Part shown: piece by piece, positions 12,936 through 24,341 of the stretch
Layout: each line of letters starts with the position of its first letter
Numbering within the stretch: the stretch's first letter is position 1
NCBI GenBank assembly: GCA_032622095.1
Contig: CP136061.1
Coordinates: 49,547,797 to 49,611,796 of the forward strand
Length of the DNA: 64,000 bases
Direction: 5' to 3'
Source of the DNA: Siphonodentalium dalli
Taxonomy: Eukaryota > Mollusca > Scaphopoda > Gadilida > Siphonodentaliidae
Notes under the pieces: model-generated
The model's input: only the letters and a program-made list of their open reading frames with translations
Told to the model about the DNA's origin: nothing
Databases searched by the model: none
Program-made: the position numbers and the translations under genes

Positions 12936-13697
12936 CTGTTGAAATGAAGATATATTTAAATGTTCTAGTCATGGTATCACATCACAAAACGGTTATATAC
13001 ATTGTACATACATATTGGTGACGCGTGGTACTGCGTGTAGTAAGCAAGTAAGTAATTTATTCTCAGCCAATATAATGTATGATACATGAGAAAACATATA
13101 CAATGTGTACAAATGAGAACGTTCCGGTCTAAATATTTGAACAGTAAATACAATACACAATCATAACACACGCACACACAGTACAATACATAGACATTTC
13201 TACGTTCTGTAAAAGTGGCACCGATTGAGATACTAGCGATGTACTAATTAAGTAAATAATTACCACCTGCAAAAATGGGATGTTAAGTATATTGCAGTAC
13301 TTTCGATATGAAAGGTGCTAGTAAATTATGAAACTATAATATGCACTAAGTTGTTTCAGGATTCAGTGATTTGAACCTGACATGGGGTGATTTCCCGCTG
13401 TAATTGGTAGTGACAATTATGAAACTCAAATTGTTATGAAAGCCTAACAACATGACCTAGAAATTGACAATGTCGACAACCCGCTTTGTTCGGTAGTACT
13501 CAAATGCGATTACGCATATTATATTTAGAGGATATTACTCGGTTAATTGGATATGATGATATGAAGTTACCTAGGGCTGATATGTCTCGGCCGATATCAA
13601 ACTAACCAAGTAATAACCTCGTTATTTATTAGATCAACAGTATTACGGTTTTCCAATTTCAGTTCATCGATGTAAACATACAATTGAATAGACAGTA
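12936..13697. other. Presumed intronic or intergenic stretch
   Basis: AT-rich, no recognisable repeat boundary or coding region. If the PAN and CTLD exons belong together this is intron. Confidence 0.4.
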
Positions 13698-16128
13698 CAC
13701 TGTTAGAAAAATACCGTCGCTTTAACGGTCTGAGACCGCGCAACATCGCTGCCAACATTTGACCGTTAAACATACGGTCAGGCCGTAGCATGTTCCACGG
13801 TATAAAACCGTTTAAGTAACTGGCAGACCGTAACCAGTAAGTGTCAGACCCTTGTATTTTTTACGGTTCAGCACCGTTTAATTAATATCAAGACCGTAAC
13901 TAATAAAGGTCAGACCAATGGTATTGTTCAAGGTCAACACCAATGTTTTGCTCTCTATTTGCTAATTTACCATAGATTAGCCAGGTTCCCATGGTGACAA
14001 TATGATTTCCCGATAGACATTATGCTGAATGGTCGAAACTAGCATTATTTGTAATTGAAAAATACATCTTAGTTCTTATGTTACGATCATAGTTTTGATG
14101 AAATGTAAATCCTCAATGCATAAAGTGTTAGACAATACTTATGAAACTTTGCAGTTTGCAGAGGATCAAGCTTGTTATCTGCCTCGTAGAATTTAATCCG
14201 GAAAAGGCTGCGCACGCGTAATGTGTTCGCCTTTCACTAACTACTGTAAAAATATGGCCGTAAATAAAAAACGATACTAGTAATAGCTGATAAGCCAACC
14301 CATCACTATTCAGTTATGAGTAATACTAATTTCGACCATTATAAAACATGAATCGGCATGCCCTTTTAAGCCATAAAAAGAAAAAAGCTACATGTTTCAC
14401 AGTTAAAACTCAAATTTATGTACATCTAAAAATAAAATATCTTAATGGCATACTTTTTGGTTACATATATAAGGCGTGAAATTATCCAGTCACTTGTAAA
14501 CACAGTTTTTGTTTTAACAGGTGAATCTGTACATCATGACAATACAGTATCAGTCAGAAGAAGTGGTATTTTTATTGCGATATTGAGCGTGCTTAATTTA
14601 GAAAAACGCGTGATTATAGCACAATACCAAAAATCTGTCCCGATTCTTATTGCAATATTGAACGCAAAATATTGCGATACTAAGCGTGCTAAATTTCATA
14701 CAGACCCGATAGTGTTCTATTTATATTAGATAAATACGGTGCATATAGTGTACATATAGCATTTACAACTATAATTATATATATTATATGCAAGATGTCG
14801 CAATATTAAGCGCAAAATATTGAGATATTAAGAGCAAAATATTGCAATAATATCACACGCGATATGCTTATAAGCGTTTCCACTTGCAATATTATTGCGA
14901 TATTGGGCACGAAAATAGCGCGCTTAATATACCACTTCTTTTAACTGGTACTGTATATATCAATAACAGCTAGTTGGGATTGGAACCTTCAAGACAAAGG
15001 CAGATCCCATAATAACTGTGCACAATGACTTGGCGACAATGTTCTCCTGTAGTAGCACATTTTCCATGAAATTTTAAAGGATGATGCATCAAACTGTATA
15101 CTGGTATCACAACACTTAGTATCAATATCAGTAAATTGTCGTAATAACTTGACGATAACATGGCGAATGATGGCAATATCTCATATCCACACGTTTCAAC
15201 GAAAAGTGATGAACACGGGATGAATTGGACCGTGTAATTGTAAAGTTGGAATTGTAGATATGTGATCATCCATCAGTGCGCGGCGTCAGTTCATTGTTTA
15301 CGGTGTTGTTGTTGACATTGAAGCTCTTGTGAATTGCACTGGTGCGCACGGTACATGTATATCCTCTCTTATAATGTATTGGATTGTCAACATTCTAATA
15401 ATAATAGCTGCTCGTTGAGTCGTTGTTGTTATTGTCACTATTGGTTGACATCGAAGCTCGTGTTAGTTGTACCTGTATCCTCTTGTGTCAGTAAATGTGC
15501 CAGTGTTTTTATACTAAGTCACAACACCGCACTGAGTCGAATAAAGTCAGACCATGGATCATGCCATGAAATGATGAATCGATTGGCATGAATATCTGCT
15601 CTCGAATTTAGTGTAAATTGTCAATGATTAAGCCGATTTTCGAAGAATTGAAACTTGTCCGATTATCAAAGTAACCGAAATCAGACCGTCTTAACAACTG
15701 TCCACAATCGAAAAGGTAACAGTTTCCCAAAAAACAATAGTTTACGATCAAATATGCATTCCCAAAGAAAAATGGCGAAGAGATGAGCTGTGCTAAAGTG
15801 GAAAATTAACCCCGGAATGAGAATAACGTACCGTACTCATGATAATTCGTACACATAATAACACATAATGAATGCCGGATAAATAATATACATTAAATAT
15901 ATTAAATATCAGCAGAGTAAGATTCAGTCATACTGTATGGAGTAATTGCCGTATATAATATACTATTGAATTTTTACGGCATGACTTTGAATCACGAAAA
16001 TATTTAATTTAGTCAATTTTCATGGGCACATAAAATAACGGTATGGGACCGTCAAACTGATGAAACGGTATGGGACCGTCGATAATGACGGCCCGAAGCC
16101 GTCGAACCGACAGTAATTTCTAACAGTG
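13698..16128. mobile_element. CACTA-like non-autonomous DNA element
   Basis: The left end starts CACTGTTAGAAA (13698) and the right end finishes TTTCTAACAGTG (16128), giving 12-bp terminal inverted repeats. Both subterminal zones are crowded with ACGGT and its complement ACCGT, often as paired words such as AACGGTATGGGACCGTC (16038 and 16068) and AAACATACGGTCAGGCCG (13767). CACTG termini and dense subterminal short repeats are characteristic of CACTA/EnSpm elements. No transposase is encoded over 2.4 kb, and a clean target duplication was not found, so the superfamily call is tentative. A mariner-like MITE (14545-14953) is nested inside. Confidence 0.55.
14545..14953. mobile_element. Mariner-like MITE flanked by TA
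   Basis: Ends read CAGTATCAGTCAG-AAGAAGTGG on the left and CCACTTCTTTTAACTGGTACTG on the right, complementary over about 22 positions with a few differences, each flanked by TA. A TA target duplication with CAGT termini fits Tc1/mariner MITEs. The 409-bp interior is built from repeated ATTGCGATATT and ATTGCAATATT words and has no transposase. Confidence 0.6.
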
Positions 16129-16384
16129 CAGATATGTTATAAACGAAATAACTAAATTTACATCTTAAATACGATGTTGATGAGTTGTAAATTTGTGTAT
16201 AATCACGCACGTTCTATGTCCGAGTAGATATTCTTGATCTCCATTTAAATTAAGGAGTAAATACCAGTTCGAAATGCCACGAAACACACCATGAAACGCC
16301 ATTATTTCAAGTCCCGTATGAAATTGTCGTTATATCGGCCCAGCACTGTGACTGCATCCCCGAATGGATGTTACGTTGGATGTA

Positions 16385-16850
16385 AACATTAGGGCTGAAG
16401 AGGTCACTCTCACCAAACAAAAGTGCTGAAGGGTACACAGGTTTTGAAAATGTGCTGAAGGGTACACAGGGTTTGTGATCGGCACTAATGCATTTACTTT
16501 ACCTTTGTTCCTGAAAACTGGCGCCCACCGGCAGTTTGTTTTCAGTTCATTTTAATTTTCATTTGAACGTAACAAAAACATCTCGTTCAGAAATAATTGC
16601 AGACACGAAAACTAAACGTCATTTACAACGAAATTTCAAACCCTGTGTACCCTTCAGCACATTTTCAAATCGTGTGTGCTCTTCATCCCTTGGTGAGAGT
16701 GACCCATTCAGCAACACTAGGGTTCGCTCGGTGACGTCACAACTGATATCATCCGAGTTTAGTGGGTTGTCATCCGAGTTTAGTGTGTTATCAGCCGAGT
16801 TTGGAGTGATATCAGCCGAGGTCGATAATAGGTCATGCAAGGCAAAAATA
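16385..16850. repeat. Inverted repeat plus 21-bp tandem repeat
   Basis: The segment 16395-16475 (GTGCTGAAGGGTACACAGG, present twice) is repeated in reverse complement at 16635-16715 (CCCTGTGTACCCTTCAGCAC). From about 16748 a 21-bp unit (TCATCCGAGTTTAGTGGGTTG and variants) is repeated four times. In one frame this reads as a seven-residue repeat with EFSGLSS periodicity, but no start context or conserved protein supports a gene. Confidence 0.6.
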
Positions 16851-16900
16851 TGATATCTAATTATTACTAAATGTGTTATATTTGGAACATTTCTCCATTA

Positions 16901-18307
16901 GGCCCGTTCCAAACGACGGATTTTTGTCGACTCGAATCTAATTGTATTAAAGCCGTCGGTGATGCGACTGCGGTCAATTTTGTTTCAGACGGACGCATCT
17001 TTGTCGCATCAAATCTAATACATCGGTCGATTTATTTAAAGGTGCAATCCAGGTTACCGTCACAAAATGGTCACGCATAGATATAGATGCCTATATATAC
17101 CGGAATATTATACAGCACAAATTATGTATATGTATGTGCGCGATGGCAGCGCGAATATATATGTACCTGTATATGAGGATGTTTATAGTACATATAGGTA
17201 TATAATATATTATAATAGGCGCTACAAATAAATGTTATATCGTGCAACGATTTGCCATGTATATGTAAATAATGGTATATGTGAATTATTATAAATCATA
17301 TACTACAACCCCAACCCCTTATAATAAGGAATACCGTTATTTATCATATAACTCAATCATTATTTACGTTGGAAAGTATGTCATAAATCAATTTCATATG
17401 AACTACTAGTTCATATCACCTTCCGATAATTTGATTGGTTTGTTGACAAAAAGTGTGTTCTGATTGGCTGAATGGCAGCCTGAGCCGAGCCGCATCTCTA
17501 ACTAAATGCAGGTCAAATTCGTGCGCGTCAATCAACGCGATGCCGAAATTCTCGCAATTATAATCTTGAAATATATAGTTTTGGACATTGTTATACGATA
17601 AATAGAATATGTAATTCGTATTTATCTAATAAACATACGATATAATGTCACAAACTGAGAACAGAATAGCGCACTATATCTTCGCGTGCATATTATTTCT
17701 GCTAGTTCACCAGGTGTAATTGGGCTTCCGGTGCAATGAAGTGACGTCACATTAACATTTTGCTGCCGATGTCATATAGCTATTTAGTGATTTGTGTGCG
17801 TTTTGGACATCATAATCAATTTATAGTTGTCATATGATAAATAGAATATGTAATTCGTGTTTCTCTCATATGATATTTATGAAACTCGTCACGAATTTTC
17901 AGTTTTCTCTCGCCAGAGGCTCGAGAAAACTGAAAATTCTTAGACTCGTTTCATAAATATCATATGAGAGAAACACTCATTTCATATCCTCTATATATGA
18001 ATTGTTATAAACCATAGGCTACCACCCTCTACCCCTTATAATAAGTAATGCCGGTAAATATAAATAAGTTGTACCACCCCTATCCCTTATAATAAGTAAC
18101 ACCGGTATATATAAATTATTATAAATCAGTGGCTACCACCCATACCCTTATATTAAGTAATACCGGTATAAATGAATTATTATAAATCGGAGACTACTAT
18201 GCACCTATCCCTTACAATAAGGAATATCGGTTTATGCGTATTATTATAAATCAGTTGCTACCACCCCTATCCCTTATATCGGTACTATATATGAATTATT
18301 ATAAATA
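16901..18307 (+). mobile_element. GGCCCGTTCC-ended MITE, copy A (5' part)
   Basis: It begins GGCCCGTTCCAAACGACGG after TTA and follows the left half of copy C (28278-29553) closely through about 17290, then enters the minisatellite region. It lacks its own right terminus before copy B begins at 18308; a 44-bp piece that matches the interior of this family reappears at 28233-28277, after copy B. A foldback-family insertion occupies roughly 17395-17990. No transposase is present. Confidence 0.6.
17846..17987. repeat. 142-bp hairpin (foldback family H, copy 2)
   Basis: The arms are reverse complements around the loop CTCGCCAGAGGCTCG. ACTCGT-type words lie at about 17853 (ATTCGT), 17884, 17943 and 17975 (ACTCAT), the same offsets as in copy 1 at 11315-11459. 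The flanks ATAAATAGAAT and CCTCTATATAT also match copy 1 while the arm sequences differ. A second copy of the left-flank sequence (TTTTGGACAT through ATAGAATATGTAATTCG) lies at about 17580-17622. Confidence 0.85.
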
Positions 18308-18789
18308 GGCCCGTTCCAAACGACGGATTTTTGTCGACTCGAATCTAATACCAGACCCACAATTATATTAAATACGTCTAAAATGCGACGTTTGAAACAA
18401 TTAGATCCGTGTCAGATGCACCACAGACGAGTCTCTGTCCAATTCAGACGAATCTTCGTCGGTGATGCGTCTGAAATCCGTCTTGGTTTCAAACGACGGA
18501 TTTTTGTCGACTCGAATCTAATACATGTGACGAGAAGAGCCGAAAGTTTCAGAATAACGAATGCAAATGCTATGATTATGATATGATAATGGTATACGAA
18601 TGAGGGAGTTCCCCCTATCTGCGGAAATACCCACATGACGATATTTGTCGCACGCTCTCTTTGTTATAAAGAAAGATATATCTATAAGAATTGATTAGGT
18701 AACATTGTGAAAATGTTAATTATTATGGCAGTTTGACTTCTCAACGAACATGGCATGTCACTGACTCACATCTTATAATGGATATATTA

Positions 18790-19495
18790 TCAATGATTTA
18801 TAATAATTCATATATACCGGTATAAGGGATATGGGTTGTAGCAACTGATTTATAATAATTCATATAGACCGATATTCCTTATTGTAAGGGATAGGGGTGG
18901 TAGTCTCTGATGTATAATAATTAATATATACCGGTATTACTTATTATAAGGGGTAGGGGTGGTACCACTGATTAATAATAATTCATATATACCGGCATTA
19001 CTTGTTATGAGGGATATATGGGTGGTAACCTCTTATTTATAATAATTCATATATTCCGGTATTACTTATAATAAGGGGCAGAGTGGTAGCCTATGATTTA
19101 TAATAATTTATATATACCGGTATTACTTATTATGAGGGGTAGGGATAGTAGCCTATGATTTATAATATTAATAGATAACGGTATTCCTTATTATAAAGAA
19201 TATAGGGTGGTAGCCTATGATTTATAATAATTAATATATTCCGGTATTCATTATTATAAGGGGCAGAGTGGTAGCATCAGATTTATAATAATTCATATAA
19301 ACCGGTATTACTTATTATGATTGGTATGCATAGTAGCCTATGATTTATAATAATTCATATATACCGGTATTCCTTATTATAAAGGATATAGGGTGGTAGC
19401 TTATGATTTATAATAATTAATATATTCCGGTAATCCTTATTATAAGTGGTAGGGGTGGTAGTCTCTGATTTATACTAATTCTTGTATTTACATGC
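18790..19495. repeat. About 60-bp minisatellite inside the MITE
   Basis: About eleven to twelve imperfect units built on ATAATAATTCATATATACCG, GTATTACTTATTATAAGGGG and GGTGGTAGCCTATGATTTAT. The same unit in the opposite orientation fills 17290-17350, 18000-18300 and 28680-29090, so the minisatellite is a resident part of this MITE family whose copy number varies between insertions. Confidence 0.85.
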
Positions 19496-19508
19496 ATGGT
19501 ATACACAT

Positions 19509-19773
19509 ATGCAGGCTATGTTTAATAGCCGGTTTTATGTGATGGGATAAGTTAGTTTTGACAGCCTGTTCTGATCTTGACTGTAGGGTTACCTGACTTT
19601 TGATTGGCTGCTGTACACTTCTGTTTTTACCTGTGACGTTTTAGTCGGTCGCTCGATCAAAGAAATACAACAGGGTTGTTTTTAATTTTTGCTCTTAAAT
19701 AAACCCTATTATGTAGGGCTAATTAGTCCTCCTTTATTACACGTAAGTTTCAGCACCAGCTTTTATTCTTTTA
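19509..19773 (+). repeat. Left terminal direct repeat of the YR retrotransposon
   Basis: By eye base-for-base identical with 27644-27908 (offset 8135). It contains a potential stem CCCTATTATGTAGGG near 19703. Identity of the two copies implies a young insertion or recent copying. Confidence 0.9.
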
Positions 19774-19906
19774 AAAGATTTTTACTGTATTGGCAGCTTG
19801 TTAATCGCGGTAACTTTGTCATATTTATCGTTTTTTTTTTAATTAGTACACTCCCGAGTCGCTGCCGGGCACGTGATAACAATGGCGTATTCTTGCTGTC
19901 GCTAAT

Positions 19907-20548
19907 TTGTTTCAAGTCTTTATTAATGTACGGAAGGCTGGTGCTGACTCTGTTCGTGTTTTAATTTGGGGTGATAGCTTTGTCCGGCGTTTGGGCACGG
20001 AATATTTTAATCGTGACCCTAGTTTTGAGTTTAATTACGCCGGTGATTTTGGGTTGTTACAGGTTGCCTCCCCATTAGACATCCGCATTTCGGGTGTGGG
20101 CGGAGCTACGGCCCGTCAATTACGGGATGATCTTTGGTCGCGAGCTGAGAATTTTCGGCCTCAGATTTTGATTCTACAGGTCGGGGGGAATGATTTGGGC
20201 GACCCCGCTTTGGATGCCACACAGGTGGCAGCAGAACTGCTGGTTTTAGCCAGGCGACTGGTGCGGCGTTTGCAGGTCAAATGTGTATATGTGTGTCATT
20301 TGTGTCCCAGGACCTCAGTGAAATGCAAGGCTCCAGTACCTGGCTCAAATCGTTTGCGGTTGGTGACTTCTCCTGTGTCTGTTGTTTCGTATAACATGAG
20401 GGTTCTTAGGACCCTGCATATGATTAGTCGTTTTCTTCAGGTGTTTCAAATCCCAAACAGCAAAATATTTTTGTGGCGGCACATTAATTTGGGAATGTAT
20501 GCTCTGAATTATTTGTCTGATGGCGTACATTTGGGAGCTACGGGATGA
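19907..20548 (+). CDS. SGNH/GDSL-hydrolase-like protein of the retrotransposon
   Basis: A 213-residue ORF with the four SGNH hydrolase blocks: GDSF (Ser24), GVGGATARQL (Gly in block II, about 63-72), VGGND (Asn95) and DGVHL (Asp205, His208). These form the catalytic triad and oxyanion hole of serine esterases. The start at 19907 is the first Met; the conserved fold begins near residue 17 (VRVLIWGDS). The stop follows GATG directly after block V; family members usually continue with a helix, and one frame over (to about 20612) an open stretch MKHYFRSIRGVV continues, so a one-base frameshift has probably trimmed the C-terminus. Accessory SGNH ORFs have, as I recall, been reported in some Ngaro and CR1 retroelements. 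Role in the element is unknown; membrane lipid hydrolysis is only a guess. Confidence 0.7.
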   Translation: MFQVFINVRKAGADSVRVLIWGDSFVRRLGTEYFNRDPSFEFNYAGDFGLLQVASPLDIRISGVGGATARQLRDDLWSRAENFRPQILILQVGGNDLGDPALDATQVAAELLVLARRLVRRLQVKCVYVCHLCPRTSVKCKAPVPGSNRLRLVTSPVSVVSYNMRVLRTLHMISRFLQVFQIPNSKIFLWRHINLGMYALNYLSDGVHLGATG

Positions 20549-22328
20549 AACATTATTTTAGGAGCATTCGAGGTGTAGTCATGCATGGTGTTGGACAGTT
20601 GCAGCAATTTTAACTGTGGTAGAAATTACTTACAGTGGTAGTTTGGGTATCTGCTTTCCATATTAATATTTAACTTTATTTGGGTAATTGCTACATGTAG
20701 GCCTTGTCATATATGAGGTAATGTGCATAAGGTTGCTGACTTTGTGAGTTATGCGATAGTCAGCCCTATTGTAATCCAGGTAGAGTCGAGTTTTTCAAGA
20801 TGCAGTTAATTTTTTCCGGGTATAGGCTTACAGTTGGGTACATATTCATGAAGCTCGCCAGATTAAGATAAATGTTTTGTTTATCCCGGTATGTCTCAGA
20901 TTACAGACAGTGACAGCTTCTGTCCCTCTTGCATGCATGCCGTTTGTTCCTGCCAATGTTTTACGATAGTATATTTCATTATTATGTTATTATGTATATC
21001 AACATTTGGTTGGTATTTGCTCACTTGTTATATAACCTGTTTATGTTTATTGTCTTAAGCATTGGGAGATTTATATTATCGTTTATGATGCGTATGTGTC
21101 CTCATGGTCGACATTGCTGCTTCCCCTGTATCCTTGTTTACAGGGTTGCAGTTTGAGGTGCTCGGGTGTCGCCAGTTCTTAGAGGTGTCTGGTATGTTGT
21201 TCGACCTCTATTGGGTTTTATACATGTTGTATCCTCAAATAACTGTATACAGGGCCGTACATGGATCACATTTTTAGGGGGCTGTGGGTTTGGGCCCTAA
21301 TGGGTTTTCATTGGATATTAAGGGTTTGAAAACAATTTTAGAAAGTTTATCTGGGCCATACACTTGAAAAAATCCTATTACCCTCACATTCGTCTATTTT
21401 CTCCCAAATTGTTGTGCAATTGGCCCGAGTAGCTCCATGTAATCGACCTTTAATATTAAAGTATTCACGGTGACCCAATTTTGGACACTCTGAATCATTT
21501 GGGAGGTGTTGGGGCTGCAGCCCTCCATGTTTCTGTACGGCTTTGTCTGCAGTTTATAATATTTAACCAGTAAATTTATGATGGATTCTGGATCTAGCTC
21601 GAGATCAGTTCTTTCACTAAGTCTATTTGGTGATATAAATAAAAACAAAACAAAACAAAAACAAACAAACTAAAATGTAAATCAATAAAATGAGATATCT
21701 TTTAAATCAGTTTTATCAAATATAGTAAATTATTTGGTTACAATAATTTTATATCACTTTATTTCTTGTTGTTAGAGTATTTATTTATATCTTGCATCTA
21801 GCGCTATAGCTAGATTTTCTTCTAGCACTGTAGCTAGTTTGGCCTCTAGCGCTTTAGCGGGTTGCTCCACTTTGTCTCATTGTGGTTTCTCTCTCCTGCT
21901 AAATAATGCTGATGGCCATTTTCAGCTAACATTAATCATAGTGATGGCATTTTGCGTGTTGCTTCTTAACCATATAAAAGTGACACCACACATGGTCTCC
22001 AGAATTAATATTGGTTGCGTCACTATTTTTTGGTAGAGGAGAGTACAGTATTCAACTGTGTTTTTCTAGCACTTTAGCTAGATTTATTCAACTGTGTTTT
22101 TTCTAGCACTTTAGCGAGTTTTATATATATATATATACATGTATATAATTTTTTGCTAGCACTATAGCTAGCTTCTAGCACTATAGCTAGCTTCGAGCAC
22201 TATAGCTTTTTTTTGCTTCTAGCGCTTTAGCTAGTTGTTTCACTACTATTTATTTAGCAGTCAGCTATTTTAATTAAGGCAATATTTTAACTTGTTTTTG
22301 TTTTCTTTTCAGCAGTCATTAACTCATT
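20549..22328 (+). other. Non-coding leader between SGNH and gag ORFs
   Basis: A 1.8-kb stretch with no conserved ORF. It includes an A/C-rich run near 21640-21670 and, from 21797 on, the palindromic CTAGC-word array listed separately. The long distance suggests separate expression of the SGNH ORF and gag. Confidence 0.6.
21797..22235. repeat. Array of short CTAGC...GCTAG palindromes before gag
   Basis: At least eight copies of a 16-bp near-palindrome of the form CTAGCRCTDTAGCTAG start near 21798, 21822, 21845, 22066, 22103, 22156, 22174 and 22218, with a partial one at 22194. They lie within 440 bp, the last about 95 bp before the gag start. Spacing is irregular, unlike a plain tandem repeat. 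Confidence 0.8.
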
Positions 22329-24341
22329 ATGGTGCACAAACGTTCGCAGAAACGCGGATCGGATACTCAGGGCGGGGCGAGTCCAATCCCTAAGAAGCGT
22401 GGGAGGCCAAAGAAAACATCGATTCCTCCTTCGGTACCGGACGCTCCACTGTTGATACCGTCCACTTCGGGGTTCACATTACCCTCTTTTACGGCAAGTG
22501 CGGCTCCTCCTTGGTGGTCGCTGCACCACACCACAATACCTGGTAGCACACTGTTGTTCTTTCAACCGGGTTGCCAGGGGTCGTCATCAGTGAACATAGC
22601 AACATCATGTACATTCTCACCGTCATCTGACTCCACGGCTGTGACTTCGTGCGTTGCTTCTACTTGGTCAGCGCTGGCTCCGGTGTTGACACCTGCAATT
22701 CATACGGGCCGTCCTCGTCCTTCAGTGGGCAGCTTACTTCCTGGGTCTCGGGGTCAGAACATTTCGTTAATACATCAGATGATTGGACCCTTCAGTCCGG
22801 TGCCGACTGGTGTTCCTTCTAGTGGGAACATTCCGGCGACTGTAGGCTTTATGACTCCATCTCAGTCTATAAACATTCCGGCTTCACATTCCGTCTTGAA
22901 CATTCCGGCTCCACCTGCTAATACGTTGTTCACGCCTCCTTCATTTACCACGCCTCCTCCATTGAACACTTTCGGTCCGTCTCCACCTGCTCAATTGACC
23001 TTAGCTGCCTCACATTCCGGCGGAAACATTAACGTTTCGCCTCCATTGGCGTCTGTGAACTTTCCACCTCCGCCTCCGCAATTGAGAGTTCCGTCACCTC
23101 CGCAATTGACTGTTCCGTCTCCTTCAGGTATGACTTTGTTGAATCGTCCAGGTATGGCGCCGTATCAGTGTGTGCAGCCACAGCAGAGTGTGGGCTTTTC
23201 AACTCTACCTCCGTTCAACATTCCAGCTCAACAAACGTTTGCGAACATTCCTTCTCAGCCACAGCAGAGTGTGGGCTTTTCAACTCAACCTCCGTTCAAT
23301 ATTCCAGCTCAACAAACGTTTGCGAACATTCCACCTCAGACCCAGTTGGTTTCTCAGTGGGTTATCCCGCCTGGAACTGTTCCACATGAAGAGTTGGCAG
23401 ATGCAGCAATGCCCCTGTCTGCTATTGGTGTTGAAGGTGTGCCTTTGCCTTCGGTTACTACACAAACCCATACTGTCCCTTTGGGCAGTCTTATTAATGA
23501 GGCCAATCAGTTGATTGCTGGTTCGTCACCATCAGCTCGGCCGGTTCAGCATGCTTTCACATCAGCGTCTGTTCCACTGGAGGACATGGTCTCCTTACGG
23601 TTAAAAGAAAAGATTTGGTCGGGGGAATATGTTGATTTGGCTGAGCTGTTGGTTACGAGCCAGCAGACACAGGGTTTTAATGTTTCAATGGAAGGGTTTG
23701 AGGAGGACAACCCTCATTGGGCTTGGTCGCCAAAACCCCCAAAAGCTATTCAGTCTCTGGGGCAATGGTTTCAGGCTTTTGAGATCTATATGGCCGTCTA
23801 TATTATGAACAAGGGAGATGCTAATAGTACGGTAGCTCGGGAAATGTTGAAGTACATGGCAAATATTCGTACAATAGCTAACGGTAAAGGCAATTGGTTG
23901 TGGTATGATCGCGAATTTCGCCGCATGAAACAGGTTTATAACTGGCATTGGAATCATATTCACAATGAGCTCTGGTTTGAGGCTAGGCTTGATAAATCAT
24001 TTAATACAGTAGTCTATGGGGATCAAGCTAGGCGGTCGAAGCCTCGTAAAGTGTCTAGAAATTTTGGAGGGTCCTTCAGAAGTTCAGTCTTCGTGCCTCT
24101 GGGTTTTTGTATCCCTTTTCATCAAGGACGGCAATGTGCTGGTAGATGTAATTACAAACACGCTTGTCCGACTTGTTCGCAGCAGCATCCGTTGATCAAC
24201 TGCTCTTTTCGTAAATCAGCAAGCAATACAGGTTCAAAAAACACAGATAATGCGAAGTCAGCAGGGAATTCTCAGCGTTCCGGACTTGGACAGCGTCCAG
24301 GCCTTGGAGCAAACCCCCGTCCAAACTCTACAACCAAATAA
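22329..24341 (+). CDS. gag: Gag-like protein of the YR retrotransposon
   Basis: A 670-residue ORF. The N-terminus is basic and contains an AT-hook-like KKRGRPKK (about residues 23-30). Residues about 35-420 are rich in Pro, Ser and Thr with FNIPAQQTF-type motifs; a 27-residue segment is tandemly duplicated (81-bp DNA repeat, 23175 and 23256). A more globular, Trp-rich region follows (about 450-600, including AWSPKPPK and NWLWYDREF), and the C-terminus has a Cys/His cluster (CIPFHQGRQCAGRC, then KHACPTCSQQHP) resembling the CCCH-type end of DIRS/Ngaro gag proteins. It would coat the RNA genome. The RT ORF overlaps the last 92 bp in the +1 frame, suggesting frameshifting or reinitiation. Confidence 0.75.
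   Translation: MVHKRSQKRGSDTQGGASPIPKKRGRPKKTSIPPSVPDAPLLIPSTSGFTLPSFTASAAPPWWSLHHTTIPGSTLLFFQPGCQGSSSVNIATSCTFSPSSDSTAVTSCVASTWSALAPVLTPAIHTGRPRPSVGSLLPGSRGQNISLIHQMIGPFSPVPTGVPSSGNIPATVGFMTPSQSINIPASHSVLNIPAPPANTLFTPPSFTTPPPLNTFGPSPPAQLTLAASHSGGNINVSPPLASVNFPPPPPQLRVPSPPQLTVPSPSGMTLLNRPGMAPYQCVQPQQSVGFSTLPPFNIPAQQTFANIPSQPQQSVGFSTQPPFNIPAQQTFANIPPQTQLVSQWVIPPGTVPHEELADAAMPLSAIGVEGVPLPSVTTQTHTVPLGSLINEANQLIAGSSPSARPVQHAFTSASVPLEDMVSLRLKEKIWSGEYVDLAELLVTSQQTQGFNVSMEGFEEDNPHWAWSPKPPKAIQSLGQWFQAFEIYMAVYIMNKGDANSTVAREMLKYMANIRTIANGKGNWLWYDREFRRMKQVYNWHWNHIHNELWFEARLDKSFNTVVYGDQARRSKPRKVSRNFGGSFRSSVFVPLGFCIPFHQGRQCAGRCNYKHACPTCSQQHPLINCSFRKSASNTGSKNTDNAKSAGNSQRSGLGQRPGLGANPRPNSTTK

Noticed and set aside
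14445-14729. 94-residue plus-strand frame
   Set aside because: Lies across the boundary of a MITE; AT-rich without domains.
23168-23514. Frames inside gag (73 and 114 residues)
   Set aside because: Shadows of the gag ORF, repetitive because of its 81-bp duplication.
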